NCBI GenBank assembly: GCA_035533335.1
Contig: DATLUC010000135.1
Span: 1-32,880 of the forward strand
DNA length: 32,880 bases
Reading direction: 5' to 3'
Source of the DNA: DATKSS01 sp035533335
GTDB taxonomy: Bacteria; Chloroflexota; Dormibacteria; Dormibacterales; Dormibacteraceae
Position 1 is the stretch's first letter. Every line of letters starts with the position of its first letter. Shown piece after piece: positions 15,235 through 22,971 of the stretch. The notes beneath the pieces are model-generated. The model saw nothing but the letters and a program-made list of their open reading frames with translations, did no database searches and was not told where the DNA came from. A program made the translations under genes and the position numbers.

Positions 15235-16245
15235 ATGAAGCAGGTCACTGCCCAGAGCCCGAGCTCAGAGCTGCTGTCCTATTTCGCCGGCCCGGCTTCC
15301 GACGTCTACTTCCAGCGGGCCCACGACACCCTCGCCGCCGCCGACGTCGACGCCGTCGTCGCGATGGACTTCTTCTCGAGCCGCCCGGGAGTCCTTTGTG
15401 GCATCGCCGAGGCGCTGCGCCTGCTCGGGGCCGTGCTCCAGAAGGGGGACGAGGCCTGGGCGATCGCCGAGGGCGAGCCCATGACCGAACGCGAAACCGT
15501 GCTACGGGTGCGAGCCCCTTACTCACGCGTCGGCGTTTACGAGACGGCCCTGCTCGGGATGCTGTCCAGCTGTTCAGGTTGGGCGACCGCGGCCCACGAG
15601 ATCGTCGTCGCGGCCGCTGGCAAGCGCGTGATCTCTTACGGAGCGCGCCATGTGCACCCGCTCATCGGCCCGGTCATGGAGTACGCGGCCGTCGTCGGCG
15701 GGTGCGCCGGCTGCGCCACGCCGTTGGGCGCCCAGCTGGCGGGGCTGAAGGCGCCGTCGGGCACCATGCCGCACGCGATGATCCTGGTTTTCGGCGACAC
15801 CGTCCAGGCCGCGCGCGCCTTCGACGCGCACATGCCCGACGACGTGCTGCGGATCGTGCTCGTCGACACTTTCAAGGACGAGGCTGAGGAGTCGCTGCGG
15901 GTCGCCGAAGCGCTCGGCAAGCGGCTCCGCGGCGTGCGCCTCGACACCCCGAAGGAACGCGGCCAGGTCACAGTCGACCTGGTGAAGGAAGTGCGCGCGA
16001 GGCTCGACCAGGCCGGCCACGAGCACGTCGGCATCTACATCTCCGGCGGGCTCGACGCGCAGCGCATCCGCGATTTCGAGGCGGCGCACGCCCCGGTCGA
16101 CTCATACGGTGTGGGGATGGCGATCAGCGCCGCCCCGCCGATCGCCTTCACCGCCGACATCAAGGAGATTGCCGGCAAGCCGATCGCCAAGCGCGGCCGC
16201 ATTCCCGGCACGGCCGCCAACCCCCGGCTCCGCCGCGTCTTCTAG
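15235..16245 (+). CDS. nicotinate phosphoribosyltransferase-like protein
   Basis: The 336-residue protein belongs to the type II phosphoribosyltransferase fold shared by nicotinate and quinolinate enzymes. Landmarks are FSSRPGVLCGIAEALRLL near residue 47, then ETALLGMLSSCSGWATAAHE and KRVISYGARHVHP near 100-140. A phosphoribosyl-binding ISGGLDAQRIRDFE lies near 270, then VDSYGVG. It would make nicotinate mononucleotide from nicotinate and PRPP in NAD salvage. It resembles the shorter archaeal-type enzymes more than long PncB; the substrate is inferred. The start at 15235 follows a -10 box by eight bases. The UDG-like gene begins 15 bp downstream, probably in the same transcript. Confidence 0.82.
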   Translation: MKQVTAQSPSSELLSYFAGPASDVYFQRAHDTLAAADVDAVVAMDFFSSRPGVLCGIAEALRLLGAVLQKGDEAWAIAEGEPMTERETVLRVRAPYSRVGVYETALLGMLSSCSGWATAAHEIVVAAAGKRVISYGARHVHPLIGPVMEYAAVVGGCAGCATPLGAQLAGLKAPSGTMPHAMILVFGDTVQAARAFDAHMPDDVLRIVLVDTFKDEAEESLRVAEALGKRLRGVRLDTPKERGQVTVDLVKEVRARLDQAGHEHVGIYISGGLDAQRIRDFEAAHAPVDSYGVGMAISAAPPIAFTADIKEIAGKPIAKRGRIPGTAANPRLRRVF

Positions 16246-16260
16246 GCGGTCGAACCTCCG

Positions 16261-16878
16261 GTGTCACAGGTCGGCGGTCCCGCCGCCCTCGCCGCTCATC
16301 AGGCGGCATGCCGCGCATGCACCGTTTGCGCAGACGCCGGCATCATCGCCGAGGCCAATCCCACGTTCTCGGGATCGTGGGGCGCGCCTTTCTTCCTGGT
16401 CGGACAGGCGCCAGGCCCCGTGGAGCGAGTGTCGCGACGGCCGTTTTCCGGTCGCGCCGGCAAAGAGCTCGACCGGTGGATGGTGCGCGCCGGCTTTGCC
16501 AGCGCCGAAGAGTTCCGCCGCCTGACCTACGTCGCGTCGCTGATGCGCTGCTTCCCGGGCCGCAACCGCGCCGGGACCGGCGACCTCCGCCCGCCACCCG
16601 CCGGGATCGCCAACTGCGCACGCTGGCTCGAGGCCGAGCTCGACCTCGTCAAGCCCAGAGCGATCATCCTGGTCGGCCAGATGGCGATCGCGCGATTCCT
16701 GGGCCCGGGCCGGCTCGAAGACCGCGTCGGCGAGCAATTTGGGCAGAGGCCGGCCATGGTGCCCCTGCCGCACCCGTCAGGGCAGAGCCGCTGGCTCAAC
16801 GACCGCGGCAACCGCGCCCGCCTCGAATCGGCGCTGAGCTTGATCGGCGAGCTTCGGTCGACCCTTGCGCCTGGCTGA
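16261..16878 (+). CDS. uracil-DNA glycosylase superfamily protein (family 4/5-like)
   Basis: The 205-residue product shows an N-terminal cysteine cluster (C17, C20, C23) and further cysteines near 97 and 118. Such cysteines bind a [4Fe-4S] cluster in family 4 and 5 enzymes. Motif A is FLVGQAPGPVE near residue 46 and the leucine-loop region is LPHPSGQSRWLND near 175. FSGRAGKELDRWM and the AIILVGQMAIARFL strand are also typical. It would remove uracil or related bases from DNA. The exact family is uncertain. The GTG at 16261 lies 15 bp after the NAPRT-like gene. Confidence 0.85.
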   Translation: MSQVGGPAALAAHQAACRACTVCADAGIIAEANPTFSGSWGAPFFLVGQAPGPVERVSRRPFSGRAGKELDRWMVRAGFASAEEFRRLTYVASLMRCFPGRNRAGTGDLRPPPAGIANCARWLEAELDLVKPRAIILVGQMAIARFLGPGRLEDRVGEQFGQRPAMVPLPHPSGQSRWLNDRGNRARLESALSLIGELRSTLAPG

Positions 16879-16932
16879 GCAAGCGCGTGAAATAGCGACG
16901 CGGGCCGCCTGGAGCCTGTCGGACGCGCGACG

Positions 16933-16938
16933 AGGAGG
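16933..16938 (+). promoter_or_regulatory. strong Shine-Dalgarno site for the YCII gene
   Basis: AGGAGG lies five bases before the GTG at 16944. It is one of the few strong ribosome binding sites in a window where many genes have none, and it decides the start of the YCII gene. Confidence 0.7.
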
Positions 16939-16943
16939 AAGAC

Positions 16944-17261
16944 GTGAAGTACCTGCTGGTCTACTACGGCGGCAGCATGCCGGAAACCCCGGCGGCCCAG
17001 GCGCGCGTGATGAAGCAGTGGACGTCCTGGTTCACGAAGCTCGGTGCTGCGGTGGTCGACGGCGGCAATCCGTTTTCTGGCGCGGTCAACAAGGTGAGAC
17101 CAGACGGCACCGTCGCGAAAGGGCCGGTCGGTCAGCGCGCGACCGGCTACAGCATCATCGAAGCTCCTTCGCTCGAGGCTGCGACGGAAATGGCCAAGGG
17201 CTGCCCGGTGATCAGGGGCGGAGCGCAGGTCGCCGTCTACGAAACGTTCAACGTGATGTGA
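16944..17261 (+). CDS. YCII-related (DGPF-type) domain protein
   Basis: This 105-residue protein starts MKYLLVYYGGSMPETPAA. It continues with WTSWFTKLGAAVVDGGNPF, RATGYSIIEAPSLEAATEMA and a final GGAQVAVYETFNVM. This is the ferredoxin-like dimeric alpha/beta barrel of YCII-related proteins, common beside ECF sigma factors in high-GC bacteria; no such sigma factor is nearby. The function of these small proteins is unknown. A strong ribosome binding site fixes the GTG start. rsmE begins three bases after its stop. Confidence 0.85.
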   Translation: MKYLLVYYGGSMPETPAAQARVMKQWTSWFTKLGAAVVDGGNPFSGAVNKVRPDGTVAKGPVGQRATGYSIIEAPSLEAATEMAKGCPVIRGGAQVAVYETFNVM

Positions 17262-17264
17262 CGC

Positions 17265-17930
17265 TTGCCATCTTTCTTTGCGAGACGTGAAGGCGGACGC
17301 GCGGTAATCGAGGGCGGCGACGCACAGCACCTGGCGCGCTCGTTGCGGGCGCGGGTGGGGGAGGAGATCGACGTCGTGGATCCTGCCGGGTTCAAGCTGA
17401 GGGTGCGGCTCGATTCCGTGTCCAGCGAGCGGGTGAGCGGGATCATCGTGGACGAGCAGCCGCACCGGCCCGAGCCCAGTGCGCAGGTCACGATCGCAGT
17501 CGCCAACTTGCCGGCGCCGGCCCTCGAGCTCGTGCTGTCGCGGTGCACCGAGGCGGGCGCCCACGCTTTCATCGTGTTCCAGGCCGACCGCAGCGTGGCA
17601 CGGGGGTCGAAGCCCGAACGGTGGGCGACCATCTGCCGCGAGGCTGCGATGCTGGCCGGCCGCCTGCACGTGCCCCAGGTGACACACGCGGCGTCGCTCG
17701 ACGCGGTGTTGGCGCGAGCGACCCATCCGGTCATGCTCGTCCGCGGCGCCGAGACCCTGCTTTCCGCGGTGGCCGAGCCCCGCGACCTTACCCTCCTGGT
17801 GGGTCCCGAGGGCGGCTGGACCGACCGAGAGCTCGCCCTGGTCGAGCCCAAAGCAGACCTCGGGCCCCGGAACCTGCGCGCGGACACCGCCGCCCTCGTC
17901 GCGCTCGCGATCGTCCTCGCGAGCCGCTGA
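17265..17930 (+). CDS. rsmE: 16S rRNA (uracil-1498-N3)-methyltransferase
   Basis: RsmE methylates U1498 of 16S rRNA with S-adenosylmethionine. The N-terminal ~70 residues form the PUA-like RNA-binding part (FFARREGGRAVIEGGDAQHLARSLRARVGEEIDVVD). The rest is the SPOUT knot, with LVLSRCTEAGAHAFIVFQADRS, ERWATICREAAMLAGR, LLVGPEGGWTDRE near residue 180 and a final LRADTAALVALAIVLA. At 221 residues it is slightly shorter than usual. The start is a TTG at 17265, three bases after the YCII stop. In many bacteria rsmE sits just after dnaJ; here it lies about 8 kb from dnaJ. Confidence 0.93.
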   Translation: MPSFFARREGGRAVIEGGDAQHLARSLRARVGEEIDVVDPAGFKLRVRLDSVSSERVSGIIVDEQPHRPEPSAQVTIAVANLPAPALELVLSRCTEAGAHAFIVFQADRSVARGSKPERWATICREAAMLAGRLHVPQVTHAASLDAVLARATHPVMLVRGAETLLSAVAEPRDLTLLVGPEGGWTDRELALVEPKADLGPRNLRADTAALVALAIVLASR

Positions 17931-17932
17931 GC

Positions 17933-18280
17933 TCAGCGCTTCAGCGCGCGATACGTCTCGACCTCGCCTGCGATGGCGATCATCGAAGCCACACCGAAGG
18001 TCACCGCCGCGAGCACTATCACCACTGCCGCCAGGGGGACGAAGACCGCCGTCAACCCGATCCCGGCGCAGAGCAAACCCACCGACAGGACCAGGACCGC
18101 GTAGGTCTTGAAACCGCGCGGCGTGGCGGCATAACCGGGCGCCAGCTCACCGAGTGAGCGCGAGGTCACGCGCCGCACCACGAAGTCGCCGGCTCCAAAA
18201 AGGTTGAGCAGCAAAACGATGCCGGCCAACGCAAGGAGCACGCCGAGCGCGAGGACGACAGCCACGTCCGTGATTCTCAC
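17933..18280 (-). CDS. small integral membrane protein
   Basis: The 115-residue protein has about three hydrophobic segments: TDVAVVLALGVLLALAGIVLLL near the N-terminus, then YAVLVLSVGLLCAGIGLTAVF and PLAAVVIVLAAVTFGVASMIA. They are separated by a polar loop, VVRRVTSRSLGELAPGY. I do not recognise a family. It starts with a GTG at 18280, preceded directly by GAGAGG, and is divergent from lepA with 18 bp between the start codons. Its stop is two bases from the rsmE stop on the other strand. The open frame continues upstream through lepA, but that part is antisense shadow. Confidence 0.65.
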   Translation of the reverse strand: MRITDVAVVLALGVLLALAGIVLLLNLFGAGDFVVRRVTSRSLGELAPGYAATPRGFKTYAVLVLSVGLLCAGIGLTAVFVPLAAVVIVLAAVTFGVASMIAIAGEVETYRALKR

Positions 18281-18286
18281 CCTCTC

Positions 18287-18292
18287 TAGGAT
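18287..18292 (+). promoter_or_regulatory. -10 box of a leaderless promoter for lepA
   Basis: TAGGAT lies six bases before the GTG at 18299. The alternative TTG at 18293 would lie upstream of the expected transcription start, so this box favours the GTG. Confidence 0.5.
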
Positions 18293-18298
18293 TTGAGC

Positions 18299-20101
18299 GT
18301 GCCCACCGTCCAGGCCCAGGTCCGGAACTTCTGCATCATCGCCCACATCGACCACGGCAAGTCGACCCTGGCCGACCGGCTGCTCGAATACACGGGGTCG
18401 ATCAGCCAGCGCGACATGCAGGACCAGGTCCTCGACACCATGGACCTCGAGCGCGAGCGAGGCATCACGATCAAGCTCCAGGCGGTTCGCATGACGTATC
18501 CCGCCCACGACGGGCAGTCGTATGAGCTCAACCTGATCGATACGCCGGGGCACGTGGACTTCGCCTACGAGGTCTCGCGCTCGCTCGCCGCGTGCGAAGG
18601 CGCGATCCTGGTGGTCGACGCGGCCCAGGGCATTGAGGCTCAGACGCTGGCCAACCTTTACCAGGCGGTCGAGGCGGGCCTCACCCTGGTCCCGGTCGTC
18701 AACAAGATCGACCTCGACGCGGCCCAGCCGGAGATGGTCGCCGAGGAGATCTCGGACGTGACCGGCATTCCCCGCGACCAGGTCATCTTCGCGTCCGCCA
18801 AGCAGGGCATCGGCACCGAGGACATCCTCGAGGCCATCGTCGCGCGTGTGCCGCATCCGCGCGGCGATGCGACCAAGCCGCTGCGCGCCCTCATCTTCGA
18901 CTCGCACTACGACATCTACCGCGGTGTCATCACGTACGTGCGCGTGGTTGACGGTGAGATCCACCCCGGCAGCAAGATCCGGATGATGAACACGGGCAAG
19001 GTCCACGAGGTCGACGAGGTCGGCTGGTTCGCACCGCGGCCGCAGCCTGCCGAGAAGCTCACGGCGGGCGAGGTCGGCTACGTGATCGCCGCGATCAAGA
19101 ACGTGGTCGACGCCCGGGTCGGGGACACGATCACATCGCTGGAGCACGGCGCGACCACTGCGCTGCCGGGCTATCGCCAGGTCAAGCCGATGGTCTTCGC
19201 AGGGCTGTTCCCGACCGAGTCGGACCAGTTCTCCGACCTGAAGGAGGCGCTCGAAAAGCTGCAGCTGAACGACGCTGCGCTCTCCTACGAGCCCGAGAAC
19301 TCCGCGGCGCTGGGGTTCGGCTTCCGCTGCGGGTTCCTCGGCCTGCTCCATCTCGAGATCGTCCAGGAGCGCCTGGAGCGCGAATTCCAGCTGGACCTCA
19401 TCACCACGGCGCCGACGGTCGAGTACCAGGTGAAGCTGAGACGGGGCGAGGTCATCGCTGTCGACAACCCGGCGCTGCTGCCCGACCCGACGTTGGTCGA
19501 ATCCATCTCAGAGCCATTCGTCAAGCTCTCGGTCATCGTCCCGTCGGGTTTTGTCGGTCCGATGATGGAGCTGTGCCAGGAGCGGCGCGGGATGTTCAAG
19601 CACCTGGAGCACAGGCCGGGCGACCGTGTCGTGCTCGAGTATGAGATCCCGCTGGGCGAGATCATCCACGACTTCTACGACCAGCTGAAGTCGCGGTCCA
19701 AGGGCTACGCATCGATGGATTACGAGATGATCGGGTTCCGCGAGGGCGAGCTCGTCAAGCTCGACGTGCTGGTCGCCGGTGAGCCGGTCGATGCTCTGTC
19801 GCTCATCACCCATCGCAGCAAGGCGCAGAGCCAGGGCCGCCGCCTGGTCGAGAAGTTGCGGACGATCATCCCTCGCCAGCTCTACGAGGTGCCCCTGCAG
19901 GCGGCGATCGGAGGTAAGGTCGTCGCTCGCGAGACCATCTCGGCAATGCGTAAGGACGTGCTTGCGAAGTGCTACGGCGGCGACATCACCCGCAAGCGCA
20001 AGCTCCTGGAAAAGCAGAAAGAAGGGAAGAGACGTATGAAGCGCGTCGGTTCGATCGAGATTCCACAAGAGGCGTTCATGGCGGTGTTAAAGCTTGACTA
20101 A
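18299..20101 (+). CDS. lepA: elongation factor 4 (LepA) GTPase
   Basis: LepA is a ribosome-associated translational GTPase. The 600-residue protein begins VPTVQAQVRNFCIIAHIDHG and continues KST (G1). It has RGITIKLQAVRM (G2), DTPGHVDF (G3), NKIDLDAA (G4) and SAKQGIG (G5), and then domains II, III and V. The LepA-specific C-terminal domain contains RLVEKLRTIIPRQLYEVPLQ and ends in a basic stretch (DITRKRKLLEKQKEGKRRMK). The length matches the family. I choose the GTG at 18299 over a TTG two codons upstream because of the -10 box spacing. The lipoprotein gene begins within a few bases of the stop, so the two are probably cotranscribed. Confidence 0.96.
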   Translation: MPTVQAQVRNFCIIAHIDHGKSTLADRLLEYTGSISQRDMQDQVLDTMDLERERGITIKLQAVRMTYPAHDGQSYELNLIDTPGHVDFAYEVSRSLAACEGAILVVDAAQGIEAQTLANLYQAVEAGLTLVPVVNKIDLDAAQPEMVAEEISDVTGIPRDQVIFASAKQGIGTEDILEAIVARVPHPRGDATKPLRALIFDSHYDIYRGVITYVRVVDGEIHPGSKIRMMNTGKVHEVDEVGWFAPRPQPAEKLTAGEVGYVIAAIKNVVDARVGDTITSLEHGATTALPGYRQVKPMVFAGLFPTESDQFSDLKEALEKLQLNDAALSYEPENSAALGFGFRCGFLGLLHLEIVQERLEREFQLDLITTAPTVEYQVKLRRGEVIAVDNPALLPDPTLVESISEPFVKLSVIVPSGFVGPMMELCQERRGMFKHLEHRPGDRVVLEYEIPLGEIIHDFYDQLKSRSKGYASMDYEMIGFREGELVKLDVLVAGEPVDALSLITHRSKAQSQGRRLVEKLRTIIPRQLYEVPLQAAIGGKVVARETISAMRKDVLAKCYGGDITRKRKLLEKQKEGKRRMKRVGSIEIPQEAFMAVLKLD

Positions 20102-20105
20102 AGCG

Positions 20106-21149
20106 ATGCGGACACTCGCCCTGATCATCGCGACAGCGCTTTTCGCTGCCGCCTGCGCGCGTTCGTCGAGCAGTGGCGCCAACGCCACGCCGATCGAGCT
20201 TTATGCGGCCGAGCCGAGCCAGGCCGACGTCCAGTCGGTACTGGGCGATTCCAACTGGTGGCCGGGGCCGCCATCCTTCGGCGTGCGGCCCCTCGATTCC
20301 GCCACGATGCCGTTCCAGGAGCGCTTCCATGTCGTCCAGCGCTTCTCCCACATCGGCACGGCCGAGACCCTGGAAGTGGAGTTCACACTGTGGGACTCGA
20401 CGACGACGGCGACCACGCAGATGACAAACGTCCAGTCGGCCTTCGGCACGTCGGCATCAGGTCCGAAGGTGGGGGACCAGGTCCTCTACTACGGCTCGCA
20501 GACCTCGACGGCGGCCCCGTTCGAGACCGATACCTTCGTCCGGGTCGGCCAGGTCGTGACCTCTATCAGCCTGAACCGCAAGGACGCTTTCCCTAGCGTC
20601 AGCCTGCTGGGCAAGCTCGCGACCAAGATCGTTTCGCGACTGAAAGACGTCCTCGCCGGCAAGATCAAGACCAGCCCGCCTCCAAGCTCGGACAGCACCC
20701 TGCTGCCTCCGGCGGGACCGGACATGACGCTGCTGGGCTCGACCAGGCTGCCGGTGGAGGCGGTGGTCGTGATGCTCGGCTTCGCGTCGCCGGAGGTGCT
20801 GGCCGGGATCCTGCACGGCGACGGCGTGGACACCATGGTGTTCGGCGACTACGTGCTGGACGCGGACACGCACATGGAGATGAGGGCGGGCGTGCTCGAC
20901 TTCAGCACGACCCAGGCGGCGGACGACTGGATCAATGCGCTGCGCGGCACGGCCAGCGTGGACGCGAACGGCGTGTCAACCTTCTACGACGACGGCAGCG
21001 GACAGTACTTCAGCGTGTTCAGCGCCGGCACCAAGGGGGCGATGCTGGTCTGCCGGTCGACCTCGAACGTCGAGGCGGCGTCGCGCTCATGCGAGGCGCC
21101 ACTGTCGCGCGTAGGTCCCGCATGGCAGCTGAGCCTGCAGGGAGGCTAG
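20106..21149 (+). CDS. putative lipoprotein of unknown function
   Basis: The 347-residue protein starts MRTLALIIATALFAAACARS, a short signal peptide with a lipobox-like AAAC, so the cysteine would be lipidated and the protein held on the outer face of the cytoplasmic membrane. The mature part has two similar-sized halves. The first contains PFQERFHVVQRFSHIGTAETLEVEF, and the halves are separated by a proline/serine linker (KIKTSPPPSSDSTLLPP). I recognise no family. A TTG at 20094 in the same frame would overlap lepA; the ATG at 20106, four bases after the lepA stop, gives a better signal peptide. It converges with the epimerase gene, two bases between stops. Confidence 0.75.
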   Translation: MRTLALIIATALFAAACARSSSSGANATPIELYAAEPSQADVQSVLGDSNWWPGPPSFGVRPLDSATMPFQERFHVVQRFSHIGTAETLEVEFTLWDSTTTATTQMTNVQSAFGTSASGPKVGDQVLYYGSQTSTAAPFETDTFVRVGQVVTSISLNRKDAFPSVSLLGKLATKIVSRLKDVLAGKIKTSPPPSSDSTLLPPAGPDMTLLGSTRLPVEAVVVMLGFASPEVLAGILHGDGVDTMVFGDYVLDADTHMEMRAGVLDFSTTQAADDWINALRGTASVDANGVSTFYDDGSGQYFSVFSAGTKGAMLVCRSTSNVEAASRSCEAPLSRVGPAWQLSLQGG

Positions 21150-21151
21150 GG

Positions 21152-22135
21152 CTACCGGGGCGCGGTTCTCAAGCGGGCCTGGTTCGCGGTTTCCTGGAAC
21201 CAGAGCCACTGCTTGGTCAGGCCTTCGCGTAGCGACACCCGTGGCTCCCAACCCAGCTTCTCTCGCGCCAGGTTGATCGATGCGCCGGTGTGCCGCGGGT
21301 CTCCTGCCGCGGCGGGGAGGTTGTGGCGGTGCACCTTGATCCGGCTGATGTCCTCGAGGGTCGCCAGCACCCGGTTGATGGTGACGCGACTTCCGCCGCC
21401 GAGGTTGAAGACGAGGCCGACTGCATCGGCGGCGGCCGCCTTCACGGTCCCGTCGACGGCGTCCGAAACGTAGGTGAACTCGCGTGTCTGCTCGCCGTCT
21501 CCAAACACCTCGATCTCCTTGCTGTCTGCCAGCGCCTGCATGAACCGGGCAAGGGCCATGTCCGGTCTCTGCCGTGGGCCGTACACCGTGAAGTAGCGCA
21601 GCGAAACAGCCGGGACGCCGAAGCTGCGCATGTAGACGTGAACGAGGTGCTCCGCCGCGAGCTTGGTCATCCCGTAAGGCGAGAGCGGGCGCGGCAGGGC
21701 AGTCTCCTTGGTGGGAAACATCTCCGCGTCGCCGTACACGGACGAGCTGCCGGCGTACACCAGCCGCTGCACCGGGTTCTCTCGAACGTACTCGAGGACG
21801 CGCTGCGTCGCCAGGATGTTGTCGTGCACATAACGATCGAAATCGCTGCCCCAGCTCGGCCTGACGGCGGGCTGGCCGGCGAGGTGGAACACGACCTGCG
21901 AGCCGGCCATCGCGCCCCGCAGGTCGTCCTCGACCAGGTCCAGCTCGTGGAAGCTGAAGCTCGGGTTGGCCCGCGACGCTTCCAGGTTCTGCTCTTTGCG
22001 TGAGCGATCGTAATAGGCGCTGAAGCAGTCGATGCCGACGACCTCGTGGCCGTCGGCCAGCAATCGTTCGCACAGGTGTGATCCGATGAAACCGGCGGCG
22101 CCGGTGACGACGACCTTCGAACGTTGCTCCAGCAC
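21152..22135 (-). CDS. NAD-dependent epimerase/dehydratase (UDP-glucose 4-epimerase-like)
   Basis: This is an extended short-chain dehydrogenase acting on a nucleotide sugar. The 327 residues have the NAD motif TGAAGFIGSH at about 11-20 and VFHLAGQPAVRPSW. YAGSSSVYGDAE carries the catalytic serine region, and PYGMTKLAAE near residue 152 holds the YxxxK pair. SLRYFTVYGPRQRPDMA and a REFTYVSDAVDG segment are typical of UDP-sugar epimerases and decarboxylases. The exact substrate is not readable. The start is a GTG at 22135. It is divergent from ybaK across a 60-bp region that contains a 17-bp inverted repeat. Confidence 0.9.
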   Translation of the reverse strand: MLEQRSKVVVTGAAGFIGSHLCERLLADGHEVVGIDCFSAYYDRSRKEQNLEASRANPSFSFHELDLVEDDLRGAMAGSQVVFHLAGQPAVRPSWGSDFDRYVHDNILATQRVLEYVRENPVQRLVYAGSSSVYGDAEMFPTKETALPRPLSPYGMTKLAAEHLVHVYMRSFGVPAVSLRYFTVYGPRQRPDMALARFMQALADSKEIEVFGDGEQTREFTYVSDAVDGTVKAAAADAVGLVFNLGGGSRVTINRVLATLEDISRIKVHRHNLPAAAGDPRHTGASINLAREKLGWEPRVSLREGLTKQWLWFQETANQARLRTAPR

Positions 22136-22161
22136 TGCTGATTAGCGTGACCTCTAGCGAC

Positions 22162-22178
22162 GCCGGTTTGCAACCGGC
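22162..22178. repeat. perfect inverted repeat at the ybaK promoter, candidate operator
   Basis: GCCGGTT-TGC-AACCGGC has perfect seven-base arms around three bases. It ends three bases before the -10 box (22182-22187) of ybaK, so it fills the -35/-10 spacer, where a bound regulator would block the promoter. It lies 26 bp from the start codon of the divergent epimerase gene and could control both. Confidence 0.5.
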
Positions 22179-22181
22179 CCC

Positions 22182-22187
22182 TATCCT
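22182..22187 (+). promoter_or_regulatory. -10 box for ybaK
   Basis: TATCCT lies eight bases before the ATG at 22196, and no Shine-Dalgarno sequence is present. It matches the TANNNT-N6-8 layout. Confidence 0.5.
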
Positions 22188-22195
22188 GAAACGCG

Positions 22196-22651
22196 ATGAG
22201 GCGGTTCGAGTCGTGGCTTGCGGAATCGGAGATCGGGGTCGAGGTGCGACAGTTCCCGCAGGGCACTCGCACGGCCGTGGATGCGGCTCGCGCGGTGGGC
22301 TGCGAGGTCGCGCAGATCGTCAAGTCGCTGGTCTTCATCGCCGCCGGTCAGCCCGTGGTGGCGCTGGTCAGCGGCGCCAACCGTCTCGACGAGAGGCGAC
22401 TCGGCGCCGTCGCGGGTGAACCGGTGGCAAAAGCAGACGCGGAGATGGCGCGGGGCGCGACCGGTTACTCGATCGGAGGCGTGCCGCCCTTCGGCCACGC
22501 CACAGAGGTCCGCGTGTTCATGGACCGAGACCTCATGCACCACGACGTCGTGTGGGCGGCGGCCGGCCGGCCCGACTCCGTGTTCGAGATCAGCCCGGAG
22601 CGGCTGCGCGAGCTGAGCAGCGCCATGGTCGCCGACCTGAAGGTTTCTTGA
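22196..22651 (+). CDS. ybaK: YbaK/EbsC-family aminoacyl-tRNA deacylase
   Basis: YbaK-domain proteins hydrolyse mischarged aminoacyl-tRNA (for example Cys-tRNAPro) in trans. The 151-residue protein has the conserved catalytic-site lysine in QIVKSLVFIA (K43), ALVSGANRLDERRLG, and the GYSIGGVPPFGH motif near residue 95 that shapes the pocket. The family pattern is clear, but the tRNA specificity (Cys-Pro, Ala-Pro or other) cannot be read. The stop codon overlaps the start of the zinc-ribbon gene by four bases (TTGA). Confidence 0.9.
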   Translation: MRRFESWLAESEIGVEVRQFPQGTRTAVDAARAVGCEVAQIVKSLVFIAAGQPVVALVSGANRLDERRLGAVAGEPVAKADAEMARGATGYSIGGVPPFGHATEVRVFMDRDLMHHDVVWAAAGRPDSVFEISPERLRELSSAMVADLKVS

Positions 22652-22971
22652 GCGGCCTTCTCATCTTCTGCCGAGGTTGCGGCAAGCAGGTGCCGAGCTC
22701 GCAGGTGCGCGACGGCCTGTGCCTCGACTGCCAGGTCGTGCGCTCGGTCGCCGACCTGCGCGACGAGCACGCGCGACTCTGGCGCAAGCGCGAGCGATAC
22801 CGCAGCCACAACGCCAACGCGGAACAGATCGGGCGGCAGATCGCGCGAGTCGAGGACCGCATGGCGCTGCGGATCAAAGAGCTGGTGTCGAACGAGAAAG
22901 ACGCGGTCGACTACCTGCGGCGCGAGCTCGAGTCCGCGCGAGGTCAGCGCTACACGATCAAGGGCGTGTGA
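22648..22971 (+). CDS. zinc-ribbon coiled-coil protein of unknown function
   Basis: The 107-residue protein starts at a TTG that overlaps the ybaK stop. The N-terminus holds a four-cysteine zinc ribbon, CRGC (C8, C11) and CLDC (C25, C28). A long, highly charged helix follows, probably a coiled coil (about residues 33-100: VADLRDEHARLWRKRERYRS, then RVEDRMALRIKELVSNEK), and a basic end, GQRYTIKGV. Such layouts bind nucleic acid or ribosomes, but I recognise no family. The hemW ATG overlaps its stop by one base, so the three genes are translationally coupled. Confidence 0.75.
   Translation: MSGLLIFCRGCGKQVPSSQVRDGLCLDCQVVRSVADLRDEHARLWRKRERYRSHNANAEQIGRQIARVEDRMALRIKELVSNEKDAVDYLRRELESARGQRYTIKGV

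Noticed and set aside
18281..19351. Upstream extension of the small membrane protein frame through lepA (472 residues in total).
   Set aside because: The part beyond 18280 is opposite lepA and has shadow-like composition; only the last 115 residues look like a protein.
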